64,000 bases of DNA from Bacillota bacterium (GTDB lineage: Bacteria > Bacillota > Clostridia > Acetivibrionales > DTU013): positions 336,060 through 400,059 of the forward strand of contig JAEZYU010000038.1 in the NCBI GenBank assembly GCA_023418915.1, read 5' to 3'. Shown here piece after piece: positions 56,307 through 63,798 of the stretch; position 1 is the first letter of the stretch, and each line of letters starts with the position of its first letter. The notes below the pieces were generated by a model. That model was not told the origin of the DNA. It did not search any database and was given only the letters and a program-made list of their open reading frames with translations. The position numbers and the translations under genes are program-made.

Positions 56307-57227
56307 TCAAATGAATCCCTGGCCTCTTACCAGCTTGGACACTCCATTGGCACTACACAGTAGTACGATACTGACCACACTCTTGAATATGCTGATCGCA
56401 ACTGAAAGAGAATAGCCGCCGTTGCCCATGGCAAGATTGTAAACATACAGATCCAGTACCTGAATATAGTCCTTGTTGAATGCATTCTGGAAGACATAAA
56501 ACTGTTCGAAGCCATTGGATAGAAAATTCGCAAGATTCAACATAACGATAACAAAATAAGTCGGCAGCAGGCTCGGGATCGTTATATGCCAAATGATTTT
56601 CATCCTGGAGGCTCCGTCTACCTTTGCTGCTGTTATGAGTTCCTCATCGATACCGGCAATTGCCGCAATATACATGATAGCTGCCCATCCGGCATTTTTC
56701 CAAGTCAGCCACAGCCACATCTTGAGCCAGATATGCTCCGAGGATGCCAGGAATATTTCCGGCTCATCAAGCAGTCCAAGGCTCATCGCAACAGTATTGA
56801 CAGCGCCTGTGCTGCTGAATACGGAGTATGCGACGGAATAAACCAAAACCCAGCTGATAAAATTCGGCAGCGTCGTTACTGTCTGTACAAACTTTTTAAA
56901 TTTTCCAAACTTTATCTCATTAAGAAATATAGCAAAAACCATTGGGAACCAGGAGAACGCAAGGCTGATCCCACTGATTGCAAATGTATTCCTCAAAACC
57001 TCGATCAACTGGTTGATCCTTACCTTGTTTGATACCATCGTCTGAAACCATTTGAATCCTACAAATTTGTCCCAGGTCAGAGGAAATGGCGGTTTGTAAT
57101 CAAAAAAAGCATAAAACCATCCATACAGAGGATAATATGCAAAAATCACTACTATAACCAGAAATGGCAGAATATAAAGGAATTCGCGCAACGATCTGGC
57201 CTTTCTCCTATCCCCTATCAGCTTCAT
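56307..57227 (-). CDS. ABC sugar permease, LplB-type
   Basis: A 306-residue subunit with six predicted helices. ATG 57227 is preceded by GGGGG at about nine bases; an in-frame GTG at 57233 is less likely. The EAA loop is ELITAAKVDGASRMKIIWHI. The N-terminal FLYILPFLVIVVIFAYYPLYGW matches the first permease of LplB/YtcP-type importers; here FLYILPFLVIVVIFAYYPL marks the first helix. It is the first gene of the importer operon, about 80-110 bases after a strong promoter. Confidence 0.94.
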   Translation of the reverse strand: MKLIGDRRKARSLREFLYILPFLVIVVIFAYYPLYGWFYAFFDYKPPFPLTWDKFVGFKWFQTMVSNKVRINQLIEVLRNTFAISGISLAFSWFPMVFAIFLNEIKFGKFKKFVQTVTTLPNFISWVLVYSVAYSVFSSTGAVNTVAMSLGLLDEPEIFLASSEHIWLKMWLWLTWKNAGWAAIMYIAAIAGIDEELITAAKVDGASRMKIIWHITIPSLLPTYFVIVMLNLANFLSNGFEQFYVFQNAFNKDYIQVLDLYVYNLAMGNGGYSLSVAISIFKSVVSIVLLCSANGVSKLVRGQGFI

Positions 57228-57305
57228 TAGCACAGCCCCCTTAAATTAGCAAAAAGTCACACCTGAATTTCTTATACAAGGTCAATCGTTTTACCGCTTA
57301 TATTA

Positions 57306-57335
57306 ATTATACACACATATGAACGGCAGTGTCAA
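57306..57335 (-). promoter_or_regulatory. Strong sigma-A promoter of the xylan importer operon
   Basis: On the minus strand a perfect TTGACA (57330-57335) and a perfect TATAAT (57306-57311) are separated by 18 bases. A GGTAAAACGATTGACC sequence about 15 bases past the -10 resembles half of a LacI-family operator. The remaining part of the 363-base gap (57228-57590) contains only this and the lacI terminator. Confidence 0.8.
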
Positions 57336-57510
57336 CTATTATTGGTAATAAGTTTTGTGCAGTTTTGTTATATGGCGCTGTTTCAAGTTTGATTTTTTTA
57401 CGTTTTTCACAAATTTATAGGCATTTGGTGTGTCAATGTGCCTCAGTAAATCGTTTTTGCAAATATTTATGAGTACTTACAATATATGCATTATTATCAT
57501 GATATATGCA

Positions 57511-57555
57511 AAAAAAGAGCGGTTTCATCGCAGTAAACGATTTCATCCCGCTCTT
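57511..57555 (-). terminator. Rho-independent terminator of the LacI gene
   Basis: On the minus strand AAGAGCGG (57548-57555) pairs with CCGCTCTT (57515-57522) around an inner region, followed by TTTTTT. It lies 36 bases after the lacI stop and separates it from the importer promoter. Confidence 0.85.
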
Positions 57556-57590
57556 CCTATCGTTAATTTTATATCATTCGGTAATTCGTT

Positions 57591-58634
57591 TTATTTAATC
57601 AATTTGACAGACTCACGTTCAACTAGTCCGCATGGTATCTTTATGACTTCCGCTGACGTTGCACCTTCAGTGCCTTGCGTCAATGATTTTATCATGAGTT
57701 GTGCCGATTTGGTGCCGATTTCGGTAAATGGTATCTCAATTGTCGTTAGGGCCGGCTTTAAATATCCGGAGATATCCATGTTGTCATACCCTCCGATAGA
57801 GATATCCTCTCCCGCTTTCATGCCGTGCTCATATAAATAATCATATACACCCGCGGCCATATCGTCATTCATACTAAAAATTGCAGTAATGCCTTCTTTG
57901 ATCAGCCTCTCAGTCTCATTATATCCCGACTGTCTCTGCCAGTCTCCATAGCTTATCCAGTCAGGGTTATATGGGATCTGCGCTTCATACAGCGCCTTCT
58001 GATACCCCAGACTTCTCTTTTTCGTATGCAGATTGTCGGCAGTGCCGGCTATGACGCCGATTTTCCGGTGCCCCTTCGAGATCAGATACCTGGTAATATC
58101 ATACCCGCCCTTTTCATCATCGATTACGATGGAAGCAAATTTGGGAGACTTCGAATATGCATACACCACAATTGCCGGCACCTCAAAATCATCAGGGAAG
58201 CAGTTGACGATCCTGCCATGACCGGCAACATACATGATCCCGTCGACCTTTATGGAAAGCAGCTCCTGAATGGCTGGCTTTAAAACTGATTGCAGCTTCT
58301 CCTCATCGTTATACCATGTATTTAACCATTTATCGTACATACGCATGTTGATAAGGATCGTCCTGTAACCCATATCCTCACAGTGGGCCATGATCCTCTC
58401 AATAATCGGCGGGGAGCTGAACTGGATCAGATCCTCGGCTATGATGCCTATGATATTCGTTTTTTGCTTTCTCATACCTTGGGCAAAATAGTTGGGCTGA
58501 TATCCGGTCTGCTTCACAACTTCCAGTACTCTCTGCCTGGTGGTCTCACTAACCTTGCGTTTCCCATTTAGTATGTTTGAAATGGTAGATATTGAAACGC
58601 CGCACATCTCTGCTATTTCCTTCTGTGTAATCAA
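57591..58634 (-). CDS. LacI-family transcriptional regulator
   Basis: A 347-residue regulator from TTG 58634, with GAGAGGG about nine bases upstream; open codons further up lack a site and precede the conserved start. The N-terminal helix-turn-helix is TQKEIAEMCGVSISTISNIL, with the hinge GYQPNYFAQGMRKQKTNIIGII; here QPNYFAQGMRKQK marks it. A periplasmic-binding-like effector domain follows (ITRYLISKGHRKIGVIAG; SMNDDMAAGVYDYL). It likely represses or activates the importer operon just downstream in the same direction, in response to a xylan or arabinan sugar. The gene is monocistronic, ending in a terminator. Confidence 0.93.
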   Translation of the reverse strand: MITQKEIAEMCGVSISTISNILNGKRKVSETTRQRVLEVVKQTGYQPNYFAQGMRKQKTNIIGIIAEDLIQFSSPPIIERIMAHCEDMGYRTILINMRMYDKWLNTWYNDEEKLQSVLKPAIQELLSIKVDGIMYVAGHGRIVNCFPDDFEVPAIVVYAYSKSPKFASIVIDDEKGGYDITRYLISKGHRKIGVIAGTADNLHTKKRSLGYQKALYEAQIPYNPDWISYGDWQRQSGYNETERLIKEGITAIFSMNDDMAAGVYDYLYEHGMKAGEDISIGGYDNMDISGYLKPALTTIEIPFTEIGTKSAQLMIKSLTQGTEGATSAEVIKIPCGLVERESVKLIK

Positions 58635-58810
58635 ATCAGCTATCCCTCTCTTAGTACATTTGTTGATGGTAAAACCATTTACCCTTCTATAATAACTATA
58701 ATGAACTCCATTTTGCAATAGGTGTTACTAAAAAACGCATATTATACTGTTATACAATTGAAAAAACTATATTTTCATTCTTCATTACCTACATACTTTT
58801 CCGCTTATGA

Positions 58811-58845
58811 AAAAAACTGTGTTTGTCTATGACAACACAGTTTTT
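58811..58845 (-). terminator. Rho-independent terminator of the ABC-2/TetR operon
   Basis: On the minus strand AAAAACTGTGTTGTC pairs with GACAAACACAGTTTTT (one bulge) around a three-base loop and ends in a run of seven T. It is about 50 bases after the tetR stop. Confidence 0.88.
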
Positions 58846-58895
58846 CCTGCCCTGAACAGCATAAGCCAAGCTGACTTCAATCGCTAGTCCCGGGT

Positions 58896-59525
58896 TTACC
58901 TCGTCTCACGCTTCCCGAACCCATATTTCATAAAATCAACATAGTGATCCAGATTGTCGAGCATTCTGTCCATCTCAAGATCCTCTTCCCGGTTGAATAT
59001 CTGATCGAACTGCATGAGAAGGTGTCCAAGTACCCTCACAATGAACTCTATGGAAAATCCGCTCCTGAAATCTCCATTCTCAGCAGCCTTTCTAACCATA
59101 TCCTCAACTATTGACTCGCTGCTTCTTCCGAGATATTCCTTGGCCTTATCGTATATTTCGTTGCCCCTTTCCTTGAGGAACATAATGCCTAATTTATAAA
59201 ACTCGGGATATGCAGCAAGAAATTCTGCCCCAAAACGAGCCTGCACCTTATATGCTTCAAACATATCCTTACCGGAAAAATCCACTGCCATCTCATTCGT
59301 TCTTCTCATCAAAAACTCAATCTTTGCATCCGAGGCGCATTTGAGTAAAAACAGATAAAGTGCCTGTTTATCCTGAAAGTGATAGTAAAACGTCCCCTTG
59401 CTGATACCGGCGTTTTTTATGATTATATTAAGCGATGCATCCTCATATTTTTTAACAGTAAATTCTTCCAGCGCCGCCTTGATCAGTTCGTTTTTTCTTT
59501 CAAACGATTTTACCTTTTGCTTCAA
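58896..59525 (-). CDS. TetR-family regulator
   Basis: A 209-residue repressor starting at TTG 59525, with GGAGGAAGG upstream. The helix-turn-helix is SLNIIIKNAGISKGTFYYHF (residues 27-46) followed by QDKQALYLFLLK. The rest is the helical ligand and dimer domain. It is the last gene of the exporter operon. A 30-base palindrome in the operon's leader (62770-62799) is the expected binding site, giving negative autoregulation by a substrate of the exporter. Both points are inference from layout. Confidence 0.9.
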   Translation of the reverse strand: MKQKVKSFERKNELIKAALEEFTVKKYEDASLNIIIKNAGISKGTFYYHFQDKQALYLFLLKCASDAKIEFLMRRTNEMAVDFSGKDMFEAYKVQARFGAEFLAAYPEFYKLGIMFLKERGNEIYDKAKEYLGRSSESIVEDMVRKAAENGDFRSGFSIEFIVRVLGHLLMQFDQIFNREEDLEMDRMLDNLDHYVDFMKYGFGKRETR

Positions 59526-59539
59526 CTGTAAACCTTCCT

Positions 59540-59660
59540 CCTTCTCCGGCAGCTATTCCTCATCTTCTGCCGTGCTATTCTTCCTGCTTCTCCGGCAGCT
59601 ATTCCTCATCTTCTGCCGTGCTATTCTTCATCTTCTGCCGTGCTATTCTTCCTGCTGTTC
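59540..59660 (-). repeat. 22/46-bp tandem repeats at the end of the small membrane gene and the tetR leader
   Basis: Repeats of AATAGCACGGCAGAAGATGA type run from the last codons of the small membrane protein gene to within a few bases of the tetR ribosome site. A composite 46-base unit, containing GCTGCCGGAGAAG, occurs twice and a 22-base unit alone once. Confidence 0.9.
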
Positions 59661-59743
59661 ATTATTTTACCGAGCACCTTAATTTTTACAACCATAACCG
59701 CAACACAACCGATACCTATCAAAACCCACCAATACCATGCCAT
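59621..59743 (-). CDS. 40-residue single-helix membrane protein
   Basis: A short gene with a strong GGGAGGTG ribosome site seven bases before ATG 59743. The protein starts MAWYWWVLIGIGCVAVMVV, one transmembrane helix, followed by a basic stretch (KIKVLGKIMNSRK) and an acidic end. It lies between the ABC-2 permease and tetR in the exporter operon. It may be a small accessory subunit of the exporter; no family is recognised. Its stop codon (59621-59623) is inside a tandem repeat derived from its own last codons. Confidence 0.7.
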   Translation of the reverse strand: MAWYWWVLIGIGCVAVMVVKIKVLGKIMNSRKNSTAEDEE

Positions 59744-59836
59744 TTATCACACCTCCCTTCCATCTGAGTTTTTCATATGCTAGTTAACACTATCTCCAAA
59801 TGAACTGTATAGCTGAATATTAAAGATTGCAATCTG

Positions 59837-60838
59837 TCACCGTATGCCAAAGTGTTTTTTCATCGCCTTCGAAAGTACAGCAAGCAGCACTGTTCCCAGT
59901 ACAAATGTCATCATTATGGAAATCCAGAAATCGCTGCTGACAGCCCCTCCCGAATAAATGATCCTCAGCGCTCTGAACTGCCAGTAATTGGGGAAAGGAT
60001 AGAGCAGCACCATAAGCTTATCGGGAATGAACAGTGATGCCAGCGGTATCGTAAGAAAAACGGGCATTGCTAACTTGATCGATGATATGGCACTGATCTG
60101 GTTGCTGGCCATTCTTCCCACTACAAGACTCACCAATGCAACAAGTGTGCAGGACGAGGCCAGTAAAACCAGCAGCATCAGATAATTAATCCGGCTTCCT
60201 GAGATGATAATGCTTCCGATCAGAGTGGCAGCAACACTGATCACAAAAGCAACAAGCCCTCTTGCCGCTATGAATTCACTCATTTTCAGCGGTGAGACCG
60301 AAAGTGCGCGAATAGCTTTTGTATCCTTCTCATTTACTACTGTAAAGCCTGCCGCAACTCCACCCAAAAATATTGATGTCATTATGATAAGCACAGTTAA
60401 TATCTCTCTCAAAAAAGAATTACTGCTCTCAAGACTTACAGCCTTGAAATCGATCGGACTGACCTCGCCCGCAATTTCAGAGAATACAGACCTCATGCTT
60501 TGTACCAGAGCATCATTTTCATTTCCCTCAAGCAGCATTACCAGAGTGCCGCCTTCATCGACTATGCCCGGAACCATGTCCTGACTCTCCACTCTTTTTA
60601 TTACATCCTGTTTTCGTTCAAACAGTTCAACATTACCGTATTGTTCAAGCTTTGATACATATTCCGCACTTACACTGCCATCAACGGCAAATGTCAGTCG
60701 GGCGTCTTCTACAGACGGCATGAACAGCCTTAATGCCAACGCCATGATTATGGGGCCGAGTGCTATATATGTGATAATGCTGTCGCGGAGCATAAGAGTG
60801 ATATCCTGACGTATCAAACCCATTATCCTCTTCATCAT
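59837..60838 (-). CDS. ABC-2 type permease, second
   Basis: A 333-residue permease beginning at ATG 60838, which overlaps the stop of the preceding gene (ATGA), with AGGAGGGG before it. One N-terminal helix is followed by an extracellular domain of about 130 residues, then five helices including SIFLGGVAAGFTVVNEKDTKAIRALSVSPL; here VVNEKDTKAIRALSVSPL marks the ABC-2 signature. It forms a heterodimer with the permease just upstream, powered by the ATPase at the head of the operon. Confidence 0.9.
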   Translation of the reverse strand: MMKRIMGLIRQDITLMLRDSIITYIALGPIIMALALRLFMPSVEDARLTFAVDGSVSAEYVSKLEQYGNVELFERKQDVIKRVESQDMVPGIVDEGGTLVMLLEGNENDALVQSMRSVFSEIAGEVSPIDFKAVSLESSNSFLREILTVLIIMTSIFLGGVAAGFTVVNEKDTKAIRALSVSPLKMSEFIAARGLVAFVISVAATLIGSIIISGSRINYLMLLVLLASSCTLVALVSLVVGRMASNQISAISSIKLAMPVFLTIPLASLFIPDKLMVLLYPFPNYWQFRALRIIYSGGAVSSDFWISIMMTFVLGTVLLAVLSKAMKKHFGIR

Positions 60839-61896
60839 TTCCCCTCCTTCATAAGCTTCCTGTTGACGGCAGCATGGCATACAACATACACAGCAGCCGC
60901 TTCCGCAGCAAGTATCAATATCGGAACAAACAGGCTCCTGCCCGATGGAAAGAATATTTCATCAATGCAGTGCAAAATCTGATATGAGGGAAACCACGTA
61001 ACCCATACCGGTGAAAAAGATGGAAACTCGTGGGAAAAGGCCGGAGCCATATTGATGAATAACGCTGCTATTCCAATGAAAAACCATTCCGATATATCCT
61101 TGAAAAATACAGCTATGACCATTCCTATCAGTGTATACAGTATGAATCCAATCACAGTGACAACCAGCAGCAGCAACAGATTGATTTTTAGCCCGATCGT
61201 AAAACCAACCAGCATAAAACCATACACAATACCGATCACAAGAAATGCCAGAACCTTTGACACTATATATACAAACGTATCACCTGGAGTTATCCTGTAT
61301 GCGCGTATACTTCCGTCGTGCTTCTCCTGGAATATGAATACCGCAATCATGAGAAATCCCAGTATAAGAACCTCAAATACCATCAGTACAGATACGAATG
61401 ACAGATTTTTGGGCACTGGTTCGATCCTCTCACGCAGGAATCTCACCTCCGGACCCGACGCATCGACTTCAGCTTCCATGCCGGAAGCTCCGGCTGTCAC
61501 AGCTGATACCATTTTACCCAGTGACGCACGTATGATATTTATATTTTGCTCACTCAGCATCCCCTGGTATATCAGGGTGATCTCAGGTGCTTCAGTCTTT
61601 CCGGAAAATTTAATGCCCACCGCTCCGTTTTCACTCTTTACTCTCTGCTCCAGCTCAGCTTCATTTTCCAATAAGTACTTCTCATCAATCCCGGAAGCCT
61701 GCATCATAGTTTTATAGACGATACCCTCAGTACCGTCGTAAACATATTGTGTCTGTAAGGCACCACTTTCCTTTGGCAGTGCAAACTGAACGACAAGTAT
61801 CATTACAACAAGCGTCCCGAACAGGACCCAAACCAACGAATTCCTGAAAGACAGTATAAGGCTTTGCAATGTCATACTGCTAATTCTTTTCAACAT
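60835..61896 (-). CDS. ABC-2 type permease, first
   Basis: A 353-residue permease. ATG 61896 shares a base with the stop of the ATPase gene (TGATG), so translation is coupled. The layout is the same as its partner: helix, extracellular domain of some 140 residues, then five helices with VFIFQEKHDGSIRAYRITPG as the ABC-2 signature. The two permeases are about as diverged as typical NatB-like pairs. They export an unknown substrate, perhaps a toxic compound given the TetR regulator. Confidence 0.9.
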   Translation of the reverse strand: MLKRISSMTLQSLILSFRNSLVWVLFGTLVVMILVVQFALPKESGALQTQYVYDGTEGIVYKTMMQASGIDEKYLLENEAELEQRVKSENGAVGIKFSGKTEAPEITLIYQGMLSEQNINIIRASLGKMVSAVTAGASGMEAEVDASGPEVRFLRERIEPVPKNLSFVSVLMVFEVLILGFLMIAVFIFQEKHDGSIRAYRITPGDTFVYIVSKVLAFLVIGIVYGFMLVGFTIGLKINLLLLLVVTVIGFILYTLIGMVIAVFFKDISEWFFIGIAALFINMAPAFSHEFPSFSPVWVTWFPSYQILHCIDEIFFPSGRSLFVPILILAAEAAAVYVVCHAAVNRKLMKEGK

Positions 61897-62756
61897 CACA
61901 CAAGACCCCTTCCTGTAAGCTGTATGAATATCTGCTCCAGTGTAGCCTCCTGAGAATGGACCGTTTCCAGCTCACGGCTGTTGATTATCTCATACAGCCG
62001 CCTTCTGTCCTCCTCATTTGCAGGAAACAATACTTTACCTACTGTTTTGCCGTCCTCCTTATACTCTATCCTTATCGATTTGTCTCCATATTTAAGCTTG
62101 AGATTCCGTGGTGTGTCCAGCGCAGCCATTTTTCCCTCTGACAGGAATGCCACACGGTCACAAAGCTCATCGGCGATAGTCATGTTGTGTGTGGTGAGAA
62201 AAACTGTACAGCCCTCGCTCTTTTTTTTGAGAATGATCTCCTTTACCATCTCTGCAGTGGATGGATCCAGACCGGATGTAGGCTCATCCAGAAACAATAT
62301 CTCCGGATCATTGATCAGCGCCCTGGCGAAAACCAGTCTCTGTTTCATACCCTTGGAAAAAGCCGATGCTTTTTTTCCTGCTGCCTCTCTCAACCCCACC
62401 ATGTCAAGCAGCTTCATTGGATCCTTAGTCGGTACATCAAACAGTCCTGCGAAATATTTCAAGTTTTCGTACCCGCTTAGCTTCGTGTATAAATTAGGAT
62501 GTTCAAAGGATACTCCTATTCTGTTAAAGAAGTCATGCTTCAGATGCCTGACCGATTTTTCACCATATAAAACATCACCCTTCTGAATAGGCAAAAGGCC
62601 CGTCATGATGTTTTGTACCGTGCTCTTCCCAGCACCGCTCGGGCCCAGAAATCCAAATATCTCCCCTTTGCTTATCTCAAACGACAGATCCGATACTGCA
62701 TAGTTCCCTTTCCCTGTATAGTCATGATATAGTTCCCTTACTTTGATCATATACAT
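61896..62756 (-). CDS. ABC exporter ATPase
   Basis: A 286-residue ATPase heading the operon. Walker A is GPSGAGKST, the signature is FSKGMKQRL, Walker B is ILFLDEPTSGLD, and the switch His lies in LTTHNM. The C-terminal 70 residues form the small domain typical of DrrA/NatA-type ATPases. It drives the two permeases encoded next. GGAG lies five bases before ATG 62756; an ATG at 62750 is also possible. A TetR-type operator overlaps its leader. Confidence 0.94.
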   Translation of the reverse strand: MYMIKVRELYHDYTGKGNYAVSDLSFEISKGEIFGFLGPSGAGKSTVQNIMTGLLPIQKGDVLYGEKSVRHLKHDFFNRIGVSFEHPNLYTKLSGYENLKYFAGLFDVPTKDPMKLLDMVGLREAAGKKASAFSKGMKQRLVFARALINDPEILFLDEPTSGLDPSTAEMVKEIILKKKSEGCTVFLTTHNMTIADELCDRVAFLSEGKMAALDTPRNLKLKYGDKSIRIEYKEDGKTVGKVLFPANEEDRRRLYEIINSRELETVHSQEATLEQIFIQLTGRGLV

Positions 62757-62769
62757 ATCACTCCATTCA

Positions 62770-62799
62770 TAGACCGTTTAGTCTAGACTGACCGGTCTA
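62770..62799 (-). promoter_or_regulatory. Palindromic operator, likely for the operon's TetR
   Basis: TAGACCGTTTAGTC and GACTGACCGGTCTA form a 30-base imperfect dyad (11 of 14 pairs per arm, TAGACC/GGTCTA perfect at the ends). It sits 13 bases before the ATPase start and just past a TATTAT-like -10; a TTGACA occurs further up (62829-62834). Binding here would block transcription. Confidence 0.75.
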
Positions 62800-63016
62800 T
62801 AATAAGATTAACACCTTGCTAAAGAAATGTCAATAGCATAATGATATTTATGACAGATTTCACGAATCGTCTCATTTCACGATGTATCCGGCAGACAATA
62901 GTATTTACCAATTTATCTCCAACCCGCTGATTGAGCGGTGATTTATCTATTTGCTACCGCCTGAAAGGCAAACCGGTACCCGCCAATAAGCGTTTTTAAC
63001 CTGAATAGTTGAAAAT

Positions 63017-63490
63017 GCATAAATTAGTGGGGGATATCTATCGCCTCCCTCACTAATTTGAAATCGCGCATTAGTATCGGTAACAAAAAAATGGGATGCG
63101 TCTGATTTTCTGTATACATATCAAACATGGATGAATTTTCAATTAATGGACATTTATTTGTTAACAGGCCACCTTATTTATGCATTAATCCAACAATAAT
63201 TGATTCTTTAGTGCTATTATGTCAATCAATTCAGGAGTCTATTGCATTATTGCGTCCATTAATTGCAAAAACAACCACTAACCATGATGGCGGGGTTTCA
63301 GCATCAAATTTTCTGATTTGTATTACTTTACTGCTTTTTAGCCTGTTAGACTGAAAATTTTCTTGTCATTCACACTTTTCTGTCTTATCTGGCGAATATG
63401 TTGACCGGATTTATATTGGATATCCCCAGCTTAAATCTATATTTGTCTAAGTTACTGAAAACTAAGTTGTCTCACAGCATAAATTAGTGG
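63017..63490. repeat. 14-bp direct repeats 460 bp apart
   Basis: GCATAAATTAGTGG occurs at 63017-63030 and 63477-63490 in the same orientation, the second ending 20 bases before the CRISPR array. Confidence 0.7.
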
Positions 63491-63510
63491 ATCAATAATT
63501 GGAGCTTATG

Positions 63511-63798
63511 ATTTCAATCCACTCTCCCCGTGTGGGGAGAGACATAGGGGTATTTATCTTCTGTACTTTTCGTAAATATTTCAATCCACTCTCCCCGTGT
63601 GGGGAGAGACAATCAAACAGTACGCATACGCCAAGGGCAGACCGATTTCAATCCACTCTCCCCGTGTGGGGAGAGACATGGCTGGTTGCTTCGACAGGAC
63701 ATCATATGGGCATTTCAATCCACTCTCCCCGTGTGGGGAGAGACATAGCAGAGGCGGCGGAGGGTGCTGGAATCAAAATTTCAATCCACTCTCCCCGT
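63511..63798 (-). CRISPR. CRISPR fragment, type I-C-like repeat, 4 spacers, cut by an IS
   Basis: Repeats of 33 bases at 63511-63543, 63578-63610, 63645-63677 and 63712-63744 are identical; a fifth (63778-63798) is truncated after 21 bases. Spacers are 34, 34, 34 and 33 bases and unrelated to each other. On the minus strand the repeat starts GTCTCTCCCCACACGGGG and ends GGATTGAAAT, the type I-C form, so the leader should lie beyond the right edge. Every spacer ends in T next to the GTC in this orientation, which may mean that the repeat is really 34 bases. No cas genes are in the window. Confidence 0.97.

Larger units (their letters stand above)
62757..63510. other. Region between exporter operon and CRISPR array
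   Basis: Holds the TetR operator and promoter (to about 62835), a hairpin AATTAGTG/CACTAATT near 63022-63059, and a 14-base direct repeat pair. An open frame at 63127-63354 has no ribosome site and no recognisable product. No cas gene or leader-like element is visible. Confidence 0.5.

Noticed and set aside
61052..61717. 221-codon frame antisense to the ABC-2 permease
   Set aside because: Shadow frame; the minus-strand gene has coupling, ribosome site and ABC-2 signature.
63127..63354. 75-codon frame left of the CRISPR array
   Set aside because: No ribosome site and no family resemblance; kept only as part of the intergenic description.
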